NCBI RefSeq assembly: GCF_002929335.1
Contig: NZ_PJIL01000001.1
Location: 372,001 to 436,000, forward strand
DNA length: 64,000 bases
Reading direction: 5' to 3'
Source: Arthrobacter sp. Y81
GTDB taxonomy: Bacteria > Actinomycetota > Actinomycetes > Actinomycetales > Micrococcaceae
In this document: piece after piece, positions 26,936-36,612 of the stretch
How positions within the stretch are numbered: the stretch's first letter is position 1
Layout of the letters: each line of letters opens with the position of its first letter
Translations under genes and position numbers: made by a program
Notes under the pieces: generated by a model
What the model was told of the DNA's origin: nothing
The model's input: the letters and a program-made list of their open reading frames with translations, nothing else
Databases searched by the model: none

Positions 26936-28177
26936 ATGAAGCTATTCCTTGCACCGGCGGGACAGCCCCGGATGGCGGTCCCCAGGCACCCGGCCAGGCG
27001 GGTGCTCTTCGCCGCCCTGGCTGTCGCAATCACCGTTTCCGCCCTGACCGCCCCTGCTGTGCACGCGGCTCCTCCTCCCGGTGACGGGTGGGTGGTAAGC
27101 GTAGGGGATTCCTATATTTCGGGGGAGGCGGGGCGCTGGGCGGGCAATTCGAGTGACCCCTCCCAAACTGATGCGCTGGGCGACGCCGCCTATCTTGACG
27201 CCGGCCAGTCGGAGAGCACTGTCGGCTGCCACCGTTCTTCCTCTGCTGAGATTGGGATCGGGCAGGCCCAGGCACTCAATCTGTCCTGTTCCGGTGCCAA
27301 GACGGCCACGTCCTGGAACTCATACGGGTACTTCAAACCGGGGCTGGACTTCTACAGCGACGCTGCCGGCAACATGGGCCAGGCGCTGGCGCTGCAAAAC
27401 TTCGCGTCGGCCAACCGCGTGGGGATGGTTGTGGTGTCGGTCGGCGGCAACGATCTCGGGTTTGCGGGCATCATCGCCACCTGTGTTTCCAAGTTCATGA
27501 CCAGCCCGTGGTGGGCCCCGAGCTACTGCAAGGACTCGGCAACGGTGGCCACGAACTTTTCGGCCACGAACCGCGCAGCCGTGGCATCGCGGATTGGCAC
27601 CTCGCTCGCGAATGTAGCCAAGGCCATGACTGCCGCCGGATACGCGCCCGATGAATACAGCATGGTGGTACAAAACTACGTCTCACCCCTGCCGCGGAGC
27701 GCCGACATTTCCTATTCCGAGACCGGATTCAGCCGGCAAAGCACCTACGGCTGCGGATTCTGGAACGCAGACCTGGACTGGGCTTCGGGAACCGCTGTCC
27801 CCGCCATCAACGCCACCATTTCGGCCGGTATCGCCGCTTCCGGCGTGGACGGCATCCACACCCTGGATGTGGCCTCACTGTTCAGTGGCCATGAACTGTG
27901 CGCGGCCACGACGCAGAAGCTGGACAGCACCGCCCTGGCGGACTGGCGAAGCACGGGCGCCGCGGACATCAGCGAGTGGATCAACGAGGTCCGGACTGCC
28001 AGTACCGCCTTCAGCGACTACTACATCCAGGAATCCCTGCATCCCAACTATTGGGGCCAGCTGGCCCTCCGTAACTGCCTGCGCCAGGTCTACAACGACG
28101 GCGCCGTCCGTTCCGGGAGCTGCACCGCAGGGACCGGTCTGACTGCAGCCGGCGAGCCAGCCGTCACCGTGCGGTAG
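26936..28177 (+). CDS. Secreted SGNH/GDSL-family hydrolase
   Basis: A 413-residue exported protein. A long N-region (MKLFLAPAG ... ARRVLF) leads into a signal hydrophobic core ending near HAAPPP (about residue 46). The mature part has the SGNH blocks: GDSY with Ser59, the GGND block with Asn172, and His369 in SLHPNYWG. Several Cys pairs suggest disulfides. This type hydrolyses ester bonds in lipids or polysaccharide side groups; the substrate cannot be told. AAAAGGATGA gives a strong ribosome site. A terminator follows, shared with the convergent pspA gene. Confidence 0.85.
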   Translation: MKLFLAPAGQPRMAVPRHPARRVLFAALAVAITVSALTAPAVHAAPPPGDGWVVSVGDSYISGEAGRWAGNSSDPSQTDALGDAAYLDAGQSESTVGCHRSSSAEIGIGQAQALNLSCSGAKTATSWNSYGYFKPGLDFYSDAAGNMGQALALQNFASANRVGMVVVSVGGNDLGFAGIIATCVSKFMTSPWWAPSYCKDSATVATNFSATNRAAVASRIGTSLANVAKAMTAAGYAPDEYSMVVQNYVSPLPRSADISYSETGFSRQSTYGCGFWNADLDWASGTAVPAINATISAGIAASGVDGIHTLDVASLFSGHELCAATTQKLDSTALADWRSTGAADISEWINEVRTASTAFSDYYIQESLHPNYWGQLALRNCLRQVYNDGAVRSGSCTAGTGLTAAGEPAVTVR

Positions 28178-28200
28178 CACTCATCCGACGGTCCGGCGCC

Positions 28201-28238
28201 AAAAAGGCCGGAGTCCCATGCGGGACCCCGGCCTTTTT
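28201..28238. terminator. Bidirectional terminator between the SGNH hydrolase gene and pspA
   Basis: AAAAAGGCCGG (28201-28211) pairs with CCGGCCTTTTT (28228-28238), and GTCCC with GGGAC inside, around an ATGC loop with one mismatch. A-run on one side and T-run on the other let it serve both strands. Confidence 0.9.
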
Positions 28239-28267
28239 CCGTCCGGATCATGAGCCGGAGCAGCAGC

Positions 28268-29056
28268 CTACAGCTTGTCGAAATCAGCTTCTTCAACGGT
28301 GGAAGCGGCGGCCGAGGAATTGGCCGACGATCCGATCGCAGGCTTCGCGCCGCCGGACTTCAGGGCAGCGAGCCGCGCTTCGATCTCCGTCTGTTCGCCG
28401 AGGTCTTCAAGCTGGTTGAACTGGGCGTCCAGGCTGGAAGCAGCAAGCTCCTGCTGGCCGCGGACCTTGGCCTCTTCGCGGCGGATCTTCTCTTCGAACC
28501 GGCCAACCTCACTGGTGGGGTCCATGAAGTCAATGCTCTTGAGCGCATCGTGCACCTGGGACTGGGCAGCGGCGGTCTTGGAGCGCGCCACGAGTTCGTT
28601 GCGCTTGCTGGTCAGCTCGTTGAGCTTGCCCTTCATCTGGTCCAGGCCGGACTTGAGCTTGTCCACAACCTCGCTCTGCGAAGCGATGCTCGGCTCGGCA
28701 GCCTTGGCCTCGCTCTCGGCAGCCATCTGGCGCTGAATGGCGACCTTGGCCAGGTTGTCGAACTTCTGGGCGTCGACTGCATCGCCGCTGCTTCGGTACT
28801 CGTCAGCCTTGCGGGACGCTGCCAGGGCCTTGTTGCCCCAGTCGTGGGCATTCTTGATGTCCTCGTTGTAGTCGTCCTGGAGCATCCGCAGGTTACCGAT
28901 GGTCTGCGCCACTGCGGACTCTGCTTCGGCAATGTTGTTGGTGTAGTCCCGGACCATCTGGTCCAGCATCTTCTGCGGGTCTTCGGCCTGGTCCAGCAGG
29001 GAGTTGATGTTCGCCTTCGCGAGCTGCGCCATGCGGCCGAAAATGGACTGCTTCAT
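28268..29056 (-). CDS. pspA: PspA/IM30 (ESCRT-III-like) membrane-stress protein
   Basis: A 262-residue almost all-helical protein starting KQSIFGRMAQLAKANINSLLD, the amphipathic first helix typical of PspA/Vipp1. The rest is a long coiled-coil hairpin, then a Ser/Ala linker and the short end EEADFDKL. PspA polymers bind and stabilise damaged inner membrane and preserve the proton gradient. GAAAGGTAAC gives a ribosome site. It lies 111 bases after the TPM-domain gene on the same strand, so the two may be one unit. No RsgI-like or ClgR-type regulator is adjacent. Confidence 0.9.
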   Translation of the reverse strand: MKQSIFGRMAQLAKANINSLLDQAEDPQKMLDQMVRDYTNNIAEAESAVAQTIGNLRMLQDDYNEDIKNAHDWGNKALAASRKADEYRSSGDAVDAQKFDNLAKVAIQRQMAAESEAKAAEPSIASQSEVVDKLKSGLDQMKGKLNELTSKRNELVARSKTAAAQSQVHDALKSIDFMDPTSEVGRFEEKIRREEAKVRGQQELAASSLDAQFNQLEDLGEQTEIEARLAALKSGGAKPAIGSSANSSAAASTVEEADFDKL

Positions 29057-29167
29057 GGTGTTACCTTTCGTCCTGCTCAGTGGTCGCCACTGAATTCAGT
29101 GAACAGTTGATGTACCGCTTCTACCCGGCGGCCGGTCGGAACCGGCCCCCGCGAGTCTTTGGATCAG

Positions 29168-29392
29168 CTAGAAGTCTCCGCCGCCTCCGGAGTCGCCGCC
29201 CCAGCCGCCGCCCGAGTCTCCGCCGCCGCCGAAGTCACCGCCGCCCCAGCCGCCGCCGTCGCTGTGGCCGCCGCCCCAGCCGCCGCCGCTGCCGCCGTTC
29301 AGGATCGAGTTGATGAGGATGCCGCCCAGGATGGCGCCGCCGAGGCCGCCGCCCCCGCCGCCGCCGAACATGCCGCCGCCGCGGCCATAGCC
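29168..29392 (-). repeat. Low-complexity GCC/GGC tract coding the Gly-rich tail
   Basis: About 225 bases dominated by GCC, CCG and CCC triplets on the plus strand, coding GGGG, GGGW and GGGD clusters. It is a coding simple-sequence tract prone to length change, not an intergenic repeat. Confidence 0.7.
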
Positions 29393-31213
29393 CTGGTTGG
29401 CGTAGCCGAAGCTGTCCACGTCCCCTTGGGCGAGCTGCGCTGCCTGGGCCGCGAGGGCGTGGGCCTGCTGGGCGTACGTGAGCGCCGTGACCGGATCATT
29501 GCGGGATATGGACAAGGCATAGTCCAGGTTCCGCTGGGCTTCGGCCAGCCGGGTCCTCGCCTCGGTCCCAACCCCGCCGCGGCGTGCGGTGATGTAGTCG
29601 GACGTGGCACTGATCTGCGCCTGGGCCGACATAATGGTCTGCTGCAGCGACGCCTGTGCGCGGCGGGCCTGTTCCTGCTGGTCGCGGATTCCGGATAGGG
29701 ACTGGTCCAGCGCCTGATGGGCTGTCTCAACCCGCTCCAGGGTGGCGATCGGATCGATCTTTCCGCCCTGGATCTCCGCCTTCACCTGCGCCAGGGCAGC
29801 CTCCACGCCGGCCACGGGTCCTGCCAGCTCCGGATGGGCGCCGGACTGGATGATGGCCTTGGCCTGTGCCAGGTCCTGGGAGGTGTCAACCACTGCTGCT
29901 TCGAGGCTGTTGCGGGCCTCATCCAGGCTTCCGGAGACCTTCGCAATGGCGTCGATCAGCACCTTGGTCTGGTGCAGGCTTTCTTCGGCAGCACGGACGG
30001 CTACGGCAGCCAGGCTGCTTTCTCCGGATGCCAGCTTGTCCTGGGCCGTTGAAGTGGCGTTTTGCACGAAGGCGAGCCGCTCCTTGGCCTGGCCGATGTT
30101 GTCCGAGACCTGGACCAGGGCACTGTCCGCGTACTTGGCCCGCAGCGTCGTGAGGGTCTGTTCCGCAGTCGCGATCCGGGCGTCAGCATCCCGGGCGCCG
30201 GCGTTCACCGCGGCCAGGGCCTGGGGTGCGTTCTTTTCGAGCTCACGGAGCGAATCGAAGTCGGCCTTTTGCTCCTGGAGCGAGGCAAGGGCAGCTTCCG
30301 AACGGCGGATGATCTCGCCAAGCCAGCTCCGCTGTTGTTCCTCGGTGTCAGGAATGTGGTCGTCAAGCTGCTGCTGCAGTTTGAAGGACTCGGACATGTG
30401 GCCCTTGGCTTCCTGCAGCGCTTTGGTGAAGTTTCCGACGGCGGCATCGCCGTACTGTGCCTGGGCGAAGCCGAGTTCCTGCTCGCTCGAGTTGATGGCG
30501 TTATCGGCCTCAATAAGCAGCGAGCCGCTCTTCTTACGGAGGTCGTCCACACTCAGCGAAGCCAGCGGGTCAAGCTCTGCGCCTTGCGGGCCGTAGCTGG
30601 CACTCGAGGCGACTGCGGCCTTCTTCCGGCGGTTCCGGAAGTAGAGGTAGGCGCCTACACCGCCCGCTGCGACCACTCCCGTGCCCACAAGGACTGCAGC
30701 GCCGGCGCCGTTGTCGGAGGAAAGTTTGCCACTGCCGCCGCCCGCTGCGTCGCCGATGGCCGTCGCCGCGTTTATTGCCGCTTGGGCGTAGTTTTTGTTA
30801 GCCAGTTCCGGGCCGATGGCGGTGCTCTTGATGTTTTCGAGCTGGGCCGCGGTGATCTTGCTTCCACCTTTATTCAGGATGTATTGCTGGGTGTCGGTAG
30901 CAACCGCAAGAATCAAAGCGTTCGGTCCAAGACCGGCTTTTTCAGCTACCTCGTCCGTCCAGGCTTCCCGATCAGTCGGGTTTTCGAACTTCTTGACGGT
31001 GACGACGTGGAGTACCGTGGCGTGATCCGCGCCGAGCTTCTTGATGGCAGCTTCGACGTCAGCCTTCTTGCCGCCCAGCACACCGGCGGAGTCGACAATC
31101 TTGGATGCCGGGTCGAGAGTCACCGGTGGCTCTGCCCAGGCCGCGCCAGCGGGAACCGCCAACAACCCGGCAAGGCCGATCACGGCGAGGAGACGTTTGA
31201 ACTTAGACCGCAT
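29168..31213 (-). CDS. TPM-domain membrane protein with coiled coil and Gly-rich tail
   Basis: About 681 residues from the ATG at 31213 (GAAGGG upstream); the open frame runs 42 codons further without start signals. There is a signal peptide ending AGAAWA-E, then a TPM (TLP18.3/Psb32/MOLO-1) domain beginning VTLDPASKIVDSAGVL. Next come a membrane segment near 190 (AAVLVGTGVVAAGGVGAYLYF) and a basic stop RNRRKK. A long Gln/Ala-rich coiled coil of about 350 residues leads to a Gly/Trp/Asp tail ending in DSGGGGDF. The TPM part would be outside the cell and the coiled coil inside. Actinobacterial homologues commonly sit next to pspA, which suggests a membrane-maintenance role; biochemical function is unknown. 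Confidence 0.82.
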   Translation of the reverse strand: MRSKFKRLLAVIGLAGLLAVPAGAAWAEPPVTLDPASKIVDSAGVLGGKKADVEAAIKKLGADHATVLHVVTVKKFENPTDREAWTDEVAEKAGLGPNALILAVATDTQQYILNKGGSKITAAQLENIKSTAIGPELANKNYAQAAINAATAIGDAAGGGSGKLSSDNGAGAAVLVGTGVVAAGGVGAYLYFRNRRKKAAVASSASYGPQGAELDPLASLSVDDLRKKSGSLLIEADNAINSSEQELGFAQAQYGDAAVGNFTKALQEAKGHMSESFKLQQQLDDHIPDTEEQQRSWLGEIIRRSEAALASLQEQKADFDSLRELEKNAPQALAAVNAGARDADARIATAEQTLTTLRAKYADSALVQVSDNIGQAKERLAFVQNATSTAQDKLASGESSLAAVAVRAAEESLHQTKVLIDAIAKVSGSLDEARNSLEAAVVDTSQDLAQAKAIIQSGAHPELAGPVAGVEAALAQVKAEIQGGKIDPIATLERVETAHQALDQSLSGIRDQQEQARRAQASLQQTIMSAQAQISATSDYITARRGGVGTEARTRLAEAQRNLDYALSISRNDPVTALTYAQQAHALAAQAAQLAQGDVDSFGYANQGYGRGGGMFGGGGGGGLGGAILGGILINSILNGGSGGGWGGGHSDGGGWGGGDFGGGGDSGGGWGGDSGGGGDF

Positions 31214-31512
31214 GTGCAACCCTTCAGCACTTCTGCGACTGATTCGGGCCGAGCCAGTCGTCACAGAATGCAGCAGCGCCCCCACGCATGTGTAAAGCCG
31301 CAGGTCGCTGTGGCAATTCCATTTGATTCTATGGTGCACCTATTTGCCCGTCCACAACTGGGAATATGCCACCAGCGAAAAGCGCTACATCCGTGAATCG
31401 GGCCCTCGAAAAGGGGATTCCGATGGCGTTCAGGAACCTCCCAGCCAACGTCCGCTTTAGCTTCAGTCAGAGGGTCCATAGTTAAAGGCAGACAAGGATG
31501 AAAGGAAGTCTA

Positions 31513-33159
31513 ATGACTGAGAACCCAGCACAGGGTGCGTCGCCTGAGAATAGGGATCCGGAAAAGCCTCGGGAAGGCTGGCCGGCACAGCCTCCTCAGG
31601 CGGACACGCAGCCGCTGGATGCGGGGCATCGGGAGCCCCAGTCAGCGGCGCGGCCAGCCGGGGACTCAGCCCAGGACAACCCGACCATCCGGATTGACCA
31701 GCCGCAGCCCGGTTCGGCGCACGCCAGCGAGGGACAGCCGCACCCGGAAGCCGACGGCGCACCGCGGCCCGTCTATCCCCATCACCAGCCGTTCTACGGC
31801 CAGCAGGCCGGACCTGCCGCCCAGCACGGATCCGCACAGCACGGATCCCACCAGCACAATGGGCCGTACCCGGGCGGCGGCTCCTACCCCGGACCGGGCA
31901 GCCAGCATCAGCAGGGCAGCATGTACGCCTCCGACCCCGCCAGCACGCCCAAGCGCAAAGCCGCCTTCGGTGTGGGAACACTGGTGGCCAGCATCCTGGC
32001 TGCCGGCCTCGTGGGCGGCGGAGTAGTGGCTGCCAGTGATGCCTTCCTGAACAACGGTTCCACGTCAGCCGTCAGCAGCGCCGGCAGCCAGCCCGGTACC
32101 GTGATCGTCAACAACAAGGACGACGTAAACGTCATCACCGCAGCCTCGCTGAAGGCGTCACCAAGCGTTGTGACCATAAAAGCGACCAGCGGAAGCGACG
32201 GCGGCACCGGATCGGGAATCATCCTCGACGACGCTGGCCACATCCTGACAAACACGCACGTCGTGACCCTCGACGGAAAAACGGCCAACGCCGCCATCGA
32301 AATCCGGACCAGCGACGGCAGGGTGCTCACCGCAAAAATCGTCGGCACCGACCCCCTGAGCGACCTGGCCGTCATCAAGGTGGACAATCCTTCCGGACTG
32401 ACGCCGGCAACACTTGGTGACTCCGGCAAACTCAACGTGGGGGACACCGCCATCGCCATCGGATCACCGCTGGGCCTCACTGGAACAGTCACCGACGGAA
32501 TTGTCTCTACGCTGAACCGGACCATCAGCGTTGCGTCATCGGCAGCGCCGAAGGAAGGCGCGGATGACTCCCAAAGCGACGACGAAGGCGGCTTCCAGTT
32601 CGCACCACCGGACGGCGGGCAGAGCCAGAGCAAGTCGAACCAGGGATCCATCTCGCTCAACGTGATCCAGACCGATGCAGCCATCAACCCCGGCAACTCC
32701 GGCGGCGCACTGGTCAACAGCAAGGGTGAGGTCATCGGTGTCAACGTGGCCATTGCTTCAGCCGGTGGTGAATCCAGCACCAGCGGCAACATCGGCGTCG
32801 GTTTCAGCGTCCCCATCAACCTCGCCAAGCGCGTGGCCCAGGAGATCATTGACACCGGAAAGGCAACGCACGGCCAGTTTGGAGTCAGCGTCAAGCCGAA
32901 GTCATCCACGTCTTCAAACTCGTCGTTCTCGGTGGGTGCCGAAGTGGCTACCGTCGAGTCCGGTTCCGCTGCCGCCAAGGCCGGCCTCAAGGTGGGCGAC
33001 GTCGTCACGAAGTTCAACGACCTTGCCATCAGTGATCCCAACCAGCTGACGGCGGCGGTTCGGGAGCAGCCGGCGGGCGCCTCGGTGAAAGTCACGATCC
33101 TGCGCGGCGGCAAGGAACAGCAAATGGATGTGACGCTCGGGGCGGCAGCCGAGCAGTAA
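31513..33159 (+). CDS. HtrA/DegP-type serine protease with PDZ domain
   Basis: About 548 residues from the ATG at 31513, chosen because AAAGGAAG lies just upstream; another in-frame ATG is at 31498. A Pro/Gln/His-rich cytoplasmic region of ~145 residues precedes one membrane segment (about 152-175). The trypsin-like domain has the full triad: His249 in TNTHVV, Asp284 in SDLAVIKVD and Ser396 in NPGNSGGAL. An insert rich in Asp/Gln/Ser (about 345-378) interrupts it. One C-terminal PDZ domain follows (from about 460). It is a type II membrane protease acting outside the cytoplasm in protein quality control. A terminator-like hairpin follows. Confidence 0.9.
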   Translation: MTENPAQGASPENRDPEKPREGWPAQPPQADTQPLDAGHREPQSAARPAGDSAQDNPTIRIDQPQPGSAHASEGQPHPEADGAPRPVYPHHQPFYGQQAGPAAQHGSAQHGSHQHNGPYPGGGSYPGPGSQHQQGSMYASDPASTPKRKAAFGVGTLVASILAAGLVGGGVVAASDAFLNNGSTSAVSSAGSQPGTVIVNNKDDVNVITAASLKASPSVVTIKATSGSDGGTGSGIILDDAGHILTNTHVVTLDGKTANAAIEIRTSDGRVLTAKIVGTDPLSDLAVIKVDNPSGLTPATLGDSGKLNVGDTAIAIGSPLGLTGTVTDGIVSTLNRTISVASSAAPKEGADDSQSDDEGGFQFAPPDGGQSQSKSNQGSISLNVIQTDAAINPGNSGGALVNSKGEVIGVNVAIASAGGESSTSGNIGVGFSVPINLAKRVAQEIIDTGKATHGQFGVSVKPKSSTSSNSSFSVGAEVATVESGSAAAKAGLKVGDVVTKFNDLAISDPNQLTAAVREQPAGASVKVTILRGGKEQQMDVTLGAAAEQ

Positions 33160-33208
33160 ATGCCGGGGACCAGTTCCGGCAAGGGTACAAGCAAGCATTG
33201 ACCGCAGG

Positions 33209-33246
33209 GCTGAGGCGGGGACACCGGTATGGTGCCCCGCCTCAGC
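33209..33246 (+). terminator. Terminator-like hairpin after the HtrA gene
   Basis: A stem of about 16 bp (GCTGAGGCGGGG... with ...CCCCGCCTCAGC, one bulged A) and a short loop. There is no T-run, as in many high-GC terminators. Confidence 0.65.
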
Positions 33247-33422
33247 TGTGCAAGCGGCAGCCTGCGCCCTGCCTGACACAGGCGTTAACGGGGCGGCGCG
33301 GGCGCCCCGCTATATGGTTAGCTTGGTTCTACCCGCACCCCGGGGGAGATCCGCGGCCATAACCTCACCCGGCTGGCTATCCACAAGCATGGAAGGCTGC
33401 TGTACAGAAAGTGGAAGAGACA

Positions 33423-34223
33423 TTGAAGATCATCGTTCTGGTCAAGCATGTACCAGACGCGCAATTGGACCGTCACCTCAGCGGCGAGGACAACACCACG
33501 GACCGCGCCGATAGCATCCTGTCCGAGCTGGACGAATACGCCCTGGAGGCTGCCCTGCAGCTGATAGAGGCCCGCGGCGGAGCAAAGGCCGGCAACCAGG
33601 TCATCGCCTTGAGTATGGGCCCCGCAGGCGCCGTCAACGCCATCAAGAAGTCCCTCCAGATCGGCGCCACTGAAGGAGTCCACCTCCGCGACGACGCGCT
33701 GGCCGGATCTGATGCGGCCGCGACGTCCTTTGCGCTGGCAGCAGCGGTCCGCCATCTTGGCGCGGACAGCCCCGTGGACCTGGTCCTCACCGGCATGGCG
33801 TCCACCGACGGCGAGACCTCCCTCGTGCCCGCGCAGCTGGCAGAGCGGCTGGACCTTCCGCAGGTCACGTTCGCCTCCGAGCTGGAAGTGGACGGCGGCC
33901 GCGTCATTGCCCGCCGCGACAGTGACACGCACTACGACACGATCGAGGCAACGCTCCCGGCCGTCGTGTCCGTCACCGACCAGATCAACGAGCCGCGCTT
34001 CCCCAACTTCAAGGGAATCATCGCGGCAAAGCGCAAGACCATCACCACCCTCACGCTCGCGGAGATCGGCGTCGACCCCACACAGGTGGGCAAGGCAGGT
34101 TCCTGGACCACAGTGCAGACGGCCGCCGCCCGCCCGCCGCGCACCGCCGGCACCATCATCACCGACGAAGGCGACGCCGGCATCAAGCTGGTCGAGTTCC
34201 TGGCCGCCCAGAAGCTGCTCTAA
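33423..34223 (+). CDS. etfB: Electron transfer flavoprotein beta subunit
   Basis: 266 residues from the TTG at 33423, preferred because GGAAGAG lies just upstream and the protein then starts MKIIVLVKHVPDAQ as usual for EtfB; a GTG at 33411 is in frame. The beta-subunit AMP-binding signature region is visible (VLTGMASTDGETSLVPAQLAERL, then LPAVVSVTDQINEPRFPNFKGI). With EtfA it carries electrons from acyl-CoA and other dehydrogenases to the quinone pool. EtfA starts 13 bases downstream. The order etfB-etfA, with iscS and mnmA further along, matches the mycobacterial fixA/fixB region as recalled. Confidence 0.92.
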   Translation: MKIIVLVKHVPDAQLDRHLSGEDNTTDRADSILSELDEYALEAALQLIEARGGAKAGNQVIALSMGPAGAVNAIKKSLQIGATEGVHLRDDALAGSDAAATSFALAAAVRHLGADSPVDLVLTGMASTDGETSLVPAQLAERLDLPQVTFASELEVDGGRVIARRDSDTHYDTIEATLPAVVSVTDQINEPRFPNFKGIIAAKRKTITTLTLAEIGVDPTQVGKAGSWTTVQTAAARPPRTAGTIITDEGDAGIKLVEFLAAQKLL

Positions 34224-34236
34224 GAGGATTCCAGAC

Positions 34237-35190
34237 ATGGCAAAAGTACTTGTATTCATTGACAACCCCGGCCAGGCCCTGAAAAAGAGCAGCCTGGAAT
34301 TGCTGACGATCGCCCGTTCGCTCGGTGACACGGCTGTCGCGGTCAACGGCCCGCTGAACGACGACGTCGCCGGCGCCTTCGGTGCCAACGGCGCCACGAC
34401 CATCTTCCGGCCGTCGTCGGACGACCTGGACGCGTACCTGGTCGGCCCCAAAGCCGCCTACCTTGCCGGGGCAGTTGCGGCCTCTGGTGCCACCACCGTG
34501 CTCCTCGAGAATTCGTTCGACGGCAAGGAGATCGCAGCCCGGCTGGGCATCAAGCTCGGCGCGGGCGTCATCACCGACGTCGTGGCGGTGGACCCGGACG
34601 GCACGGCCCACAAATCGGTGCTCGCGGGCTCCTACACCACCACGGCCAAGGCCACCACAGCCGTCTCCGTGCTGACGGTCAAGCCGAACAGCGTCACTCC
34701 GGAGCCCGCGGCCGCAGCAGCGAGCCCGGAGGTCCTCACTGTTGAGGTTCCTGAATCCGCCTCAGCCGGCGCCGCCCGCATTACAGGCCGCAAGGACAAG
34801 CCGGCCAGCGGCCGTCCGGACCTCGCCGAGGCCCGGATTGTCGTGGCAGGCGGCCGCGGCGTCGACGGCGACTTCGGTCCCGTGGAGGAACTCGCCGACG
34901 CCCTCGGTGCCGCCGTCGGTGCGTCCCGCGCCGCGACCGACGCCGGCTGGATCGGCCACGATGCGCAGGTGGGCCAGACCGGCAAGACGGTTTCCCCACA
35001 GCTGTACATTTCGGCCGGCATCTCCGGCGCCATCCAGCAGAAAGCCGGCATGCAGACCGCCAAGGTCATTGTCGCCGTCAACAAGGACGCCGAATCACCG
35101 GTCTTCGAGATCGCCGACTTCGGCATTATCGGAGACCTCTTCCAGGTCCTTCCGCAGGCGACCGAAGAGATCAAGAAACGCAAAGGCTGA
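34237..35190 (+). CDS. etfA: Electron transfer flavoprotein alpha subunit
   Basis: A 317-residue protein starting [19 protein letters not shown]. The C-terminal FAD-binding half is clear: [40 protein letters not shown] and the ASFVINKD-like [21 protein letters not shown]. It binds FAD and exchanges electrons with dehydrogenases and the ETF oxidoreductase. AAGAGGATT supplies the ribosome site. The PIG-L deacetylase gene starts 4 bases after its stop. Confidence 0.93.
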   Translation: MAKVLVFIDNPGQALKKSSLELLTIARSLGDTAVAVNGPLNDDVAGAFGANGATTIFRPSSDDLDAYLVGPKAAYLAGAVAASGATTVLLENSFDGKEIAARLGIKLGAGVITDVVAVDPDGTAHKSVLAGSYTTTAKATTAVSVLTVKPNSVTPEPAAAAASPEVLTVEVPESASAGAARITGRKDKPASGRPDLAEARIVVAGGRGVDGDFGPVEELADALGAAVGASRAATDAGWIGHDAQVGQTGKTVSPQLYISAGISGAIQQKAGMQTAKVIVAVNKDAESPVFEIADFGIIGDLFQVLPQATEEIKKRKG

Positions 35191-35194
35191 TTAG

Positions 35195-35971
35195 TTGAGC
35201 ACCAACGCTACGGCGCAGAGCCCGTTCAACCCGGACCACCACCGGGTTGAGCGGGTCCTTTGTTTTACCGCCCACCCGGACGACATCGACTTCGGCGCCG
35301 CCGGAACGATCGCTGCCTGGACCTCGGCAGGGGTTGAAGTCAGCTACTGCATCATGACCGACGGCGACGCCGGCGGCTTCGACCCGGCGCAGCGCGACGA
35401 GATCGTGGCGATGCGGGCAGAGGAACAGCGCCGCGCCGCCGCGCTGGTCGGGGTCACCGATATCCACTATCTCCATGAGCGGGACGGCTACCTGGAGCCG
35501 ACGCACGAAGTGATGAGGGGAGTGGTGAAGCTGATCCGGGAGATCCGTCCCGACGTCGTACTTTCCATGCATCCCGAGCGCAACTGGAACCGCATCCAGA
35601 AGAGCCACCCGGACCACCTCGCCGTGGGCGAGGCCGTCACCCGGGCGGTCTACCCGGCGCTGGAAAACCCCTTCGCCTATCCGGAACTGGCCGAAGCAGG
35701 CCTCGAGGCCTACAAGCTGCCGTGGCTATGGCTGTTTGCCGGGCCTGAGGAGCGGGAAAACCATTTTGTGGACGTCACGGGGCACGTGGCGGAAAAGCTG
35801 GCGGCGATCCATGTGCACGCCAGCCAGCACCCGGACCTGGACGCCATGGACCGCACAGTCCGCTCCTTCATGCTGGCGACCGGATCACGGGCGGGGCTGG
35901 CCGACGGGCGCAGTGCCGAGGCATTTCACGTCGTCACAATCAACGGTTCGGGGACCATCGCCGGGTTCTAG
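35195..35971 (+). CDS. PIG-L/LmbE-family zinc deacetylase
   Basis: A 258-residue protein with the zinc motifs AHPDD (26-30) and HPDH (138-141) of the LmbE/PIG-L family. Members remove acetyl groups from N-acetylglucosamine derivatives (MshB, BshB, PIG-L) or act on mycothiol conjugates (Mca). The substrate is not fixed by sequence; the fold length is nearer to BshB-type enzymes than to MshB (~300). It starts with TTG 4 bases after etfA, using AAAGGCTGA as ribosome site, and so is probably co-translated with the ETF genes. Why a deacetylase is tied to ETF is unclear. Confidence 0.82.
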   Translation: MSTNATAQSPFNPDHHRVERVLCFTAHPDDIDFGAAGTIAAWTSAGVEVSYCIMTDGDAGGFDPAQRDEIVAMRAEEQRRAAALVGVTDIHYLHERDGYLEPTHEVMRGVVKLIREIRPDVVLSMHPERNWNRIQKSHPDHLAVGEAVTRAVYPALENPFAYPELAEAGLEAYKLPWLWLFAGPEERENHFVDVTGHVAEKLAAIHVHASQHPDLDAMDRTVRSFMLATGSRAGLADGRSAEAFHVVTINGSGTIAGF

Positions 35972-36044
35972 GGTTGCCCGGGTGTAACCCGTGTCATATG
36001 CTGGCCTCTCTTTAAATCATATTTATTGAGGAAGGCAGACTTTG

Positions 36045-36578
36045 ATGGCGAAGACTGCGCAGCAGCCGGTACTGGTGATAATGGGCGTCTCAGGATCCGG
36101 CAAGTCAACTGTGGCCGGCCTCGTGGCCGGCAAGCTCGGATGGGACCTGGCGGAAGGCGACGACCTGCACCCGGCGTCGAACGTCGCCAAGATGCAGGCC
36201 GGTGAGCCTCTGACCGATGAGGACAGGTGGCCGTGGCTCGAAACCATCGCCGAATGGATCCGGGCTCACACCCAGGACGGAACGCCGGGTGTGATCACCT
36301 GCTCTGCACTGAAGAGGGTGTACCGCGATGTTCTCCGCGGCGAAGGCGTGGTGTTCGTCTTCCTGCAGGGAAGCAGGGACAAGATCTCCGACCGCCTGGC
36401 GTCGCGGCACGGGCACTTCATGCCTCCCGCACTGCTCGAATCGCAGTTTGACGCGCTGGAAGAACCGACCGCCGACGAAGACCACATCTCCCTGTGCGTT
36501 TCCGCCACGCCATCGGAAGAGGTCCAGGAAATCATCGAGCGGCTCAACCTGGAAGCCGCAGGCGCCGCGACCCCGTAG
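36045..36578 (+). CDS. gntK: Gluconokinase
   Basis: 177 residues from the ATG at 36045, 9 bases after GAGGAAGG; the TTG one codon earlier is less likely. The P-loop is GVSGSGKST (14-22). GDDLHPASNVAKM and LTDEDRWPWL are the gluconate-binding blocks of GntK/IdnK, and VITCSALKRVYRDVLR is the lid region. It phosphorylates D-gluconate to 6-phosphogluconate, the entry to the pentose phosphate pathway. No gluconate permease or GntR regulator is adjacent. It converges on the rskA gene. Confidence 0.9.
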   Translation: MAKTAQQPVLVIMGVSGSGKSTVAGLVAGKLGWDLAEGDDLHPASNVAKMQAGEPLTDEDRWPWLETIAEWIRAHTQDGTPGVITCSALKRVYRDVLRGEGVVFVFLQGSRDKISDRLASRHGHFMPPALLESQFDALEEPTADEDHISLCVSATPSEEVQEIIERLNLEAAGAATP

Positions 36579-36612
36579 ACCCAGCAGGCCGGTGATGATG
36601 CTGGAAGTCGCG

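Noticed and set aside
29168..29392. GCC-rich tract as a CRISPR-like or intergenic repeat
   Set aside because: It is in frame and codes the Gly-rich end of the TPM protein; there are no spacers.
30062..31396. 444-codon plus-strand open frame opposite the TPM gene
   Set aside because: Antisense of a coiled coil; runs of Leu/Val/Gly, no start signals.
31908..33224. 438-codon minus-strand open frame opposite the HtrA gene
   Set aside because: The plus strand has the full catalytic triad and PDZ domain; the reverse frame is a codon-bias artefact.
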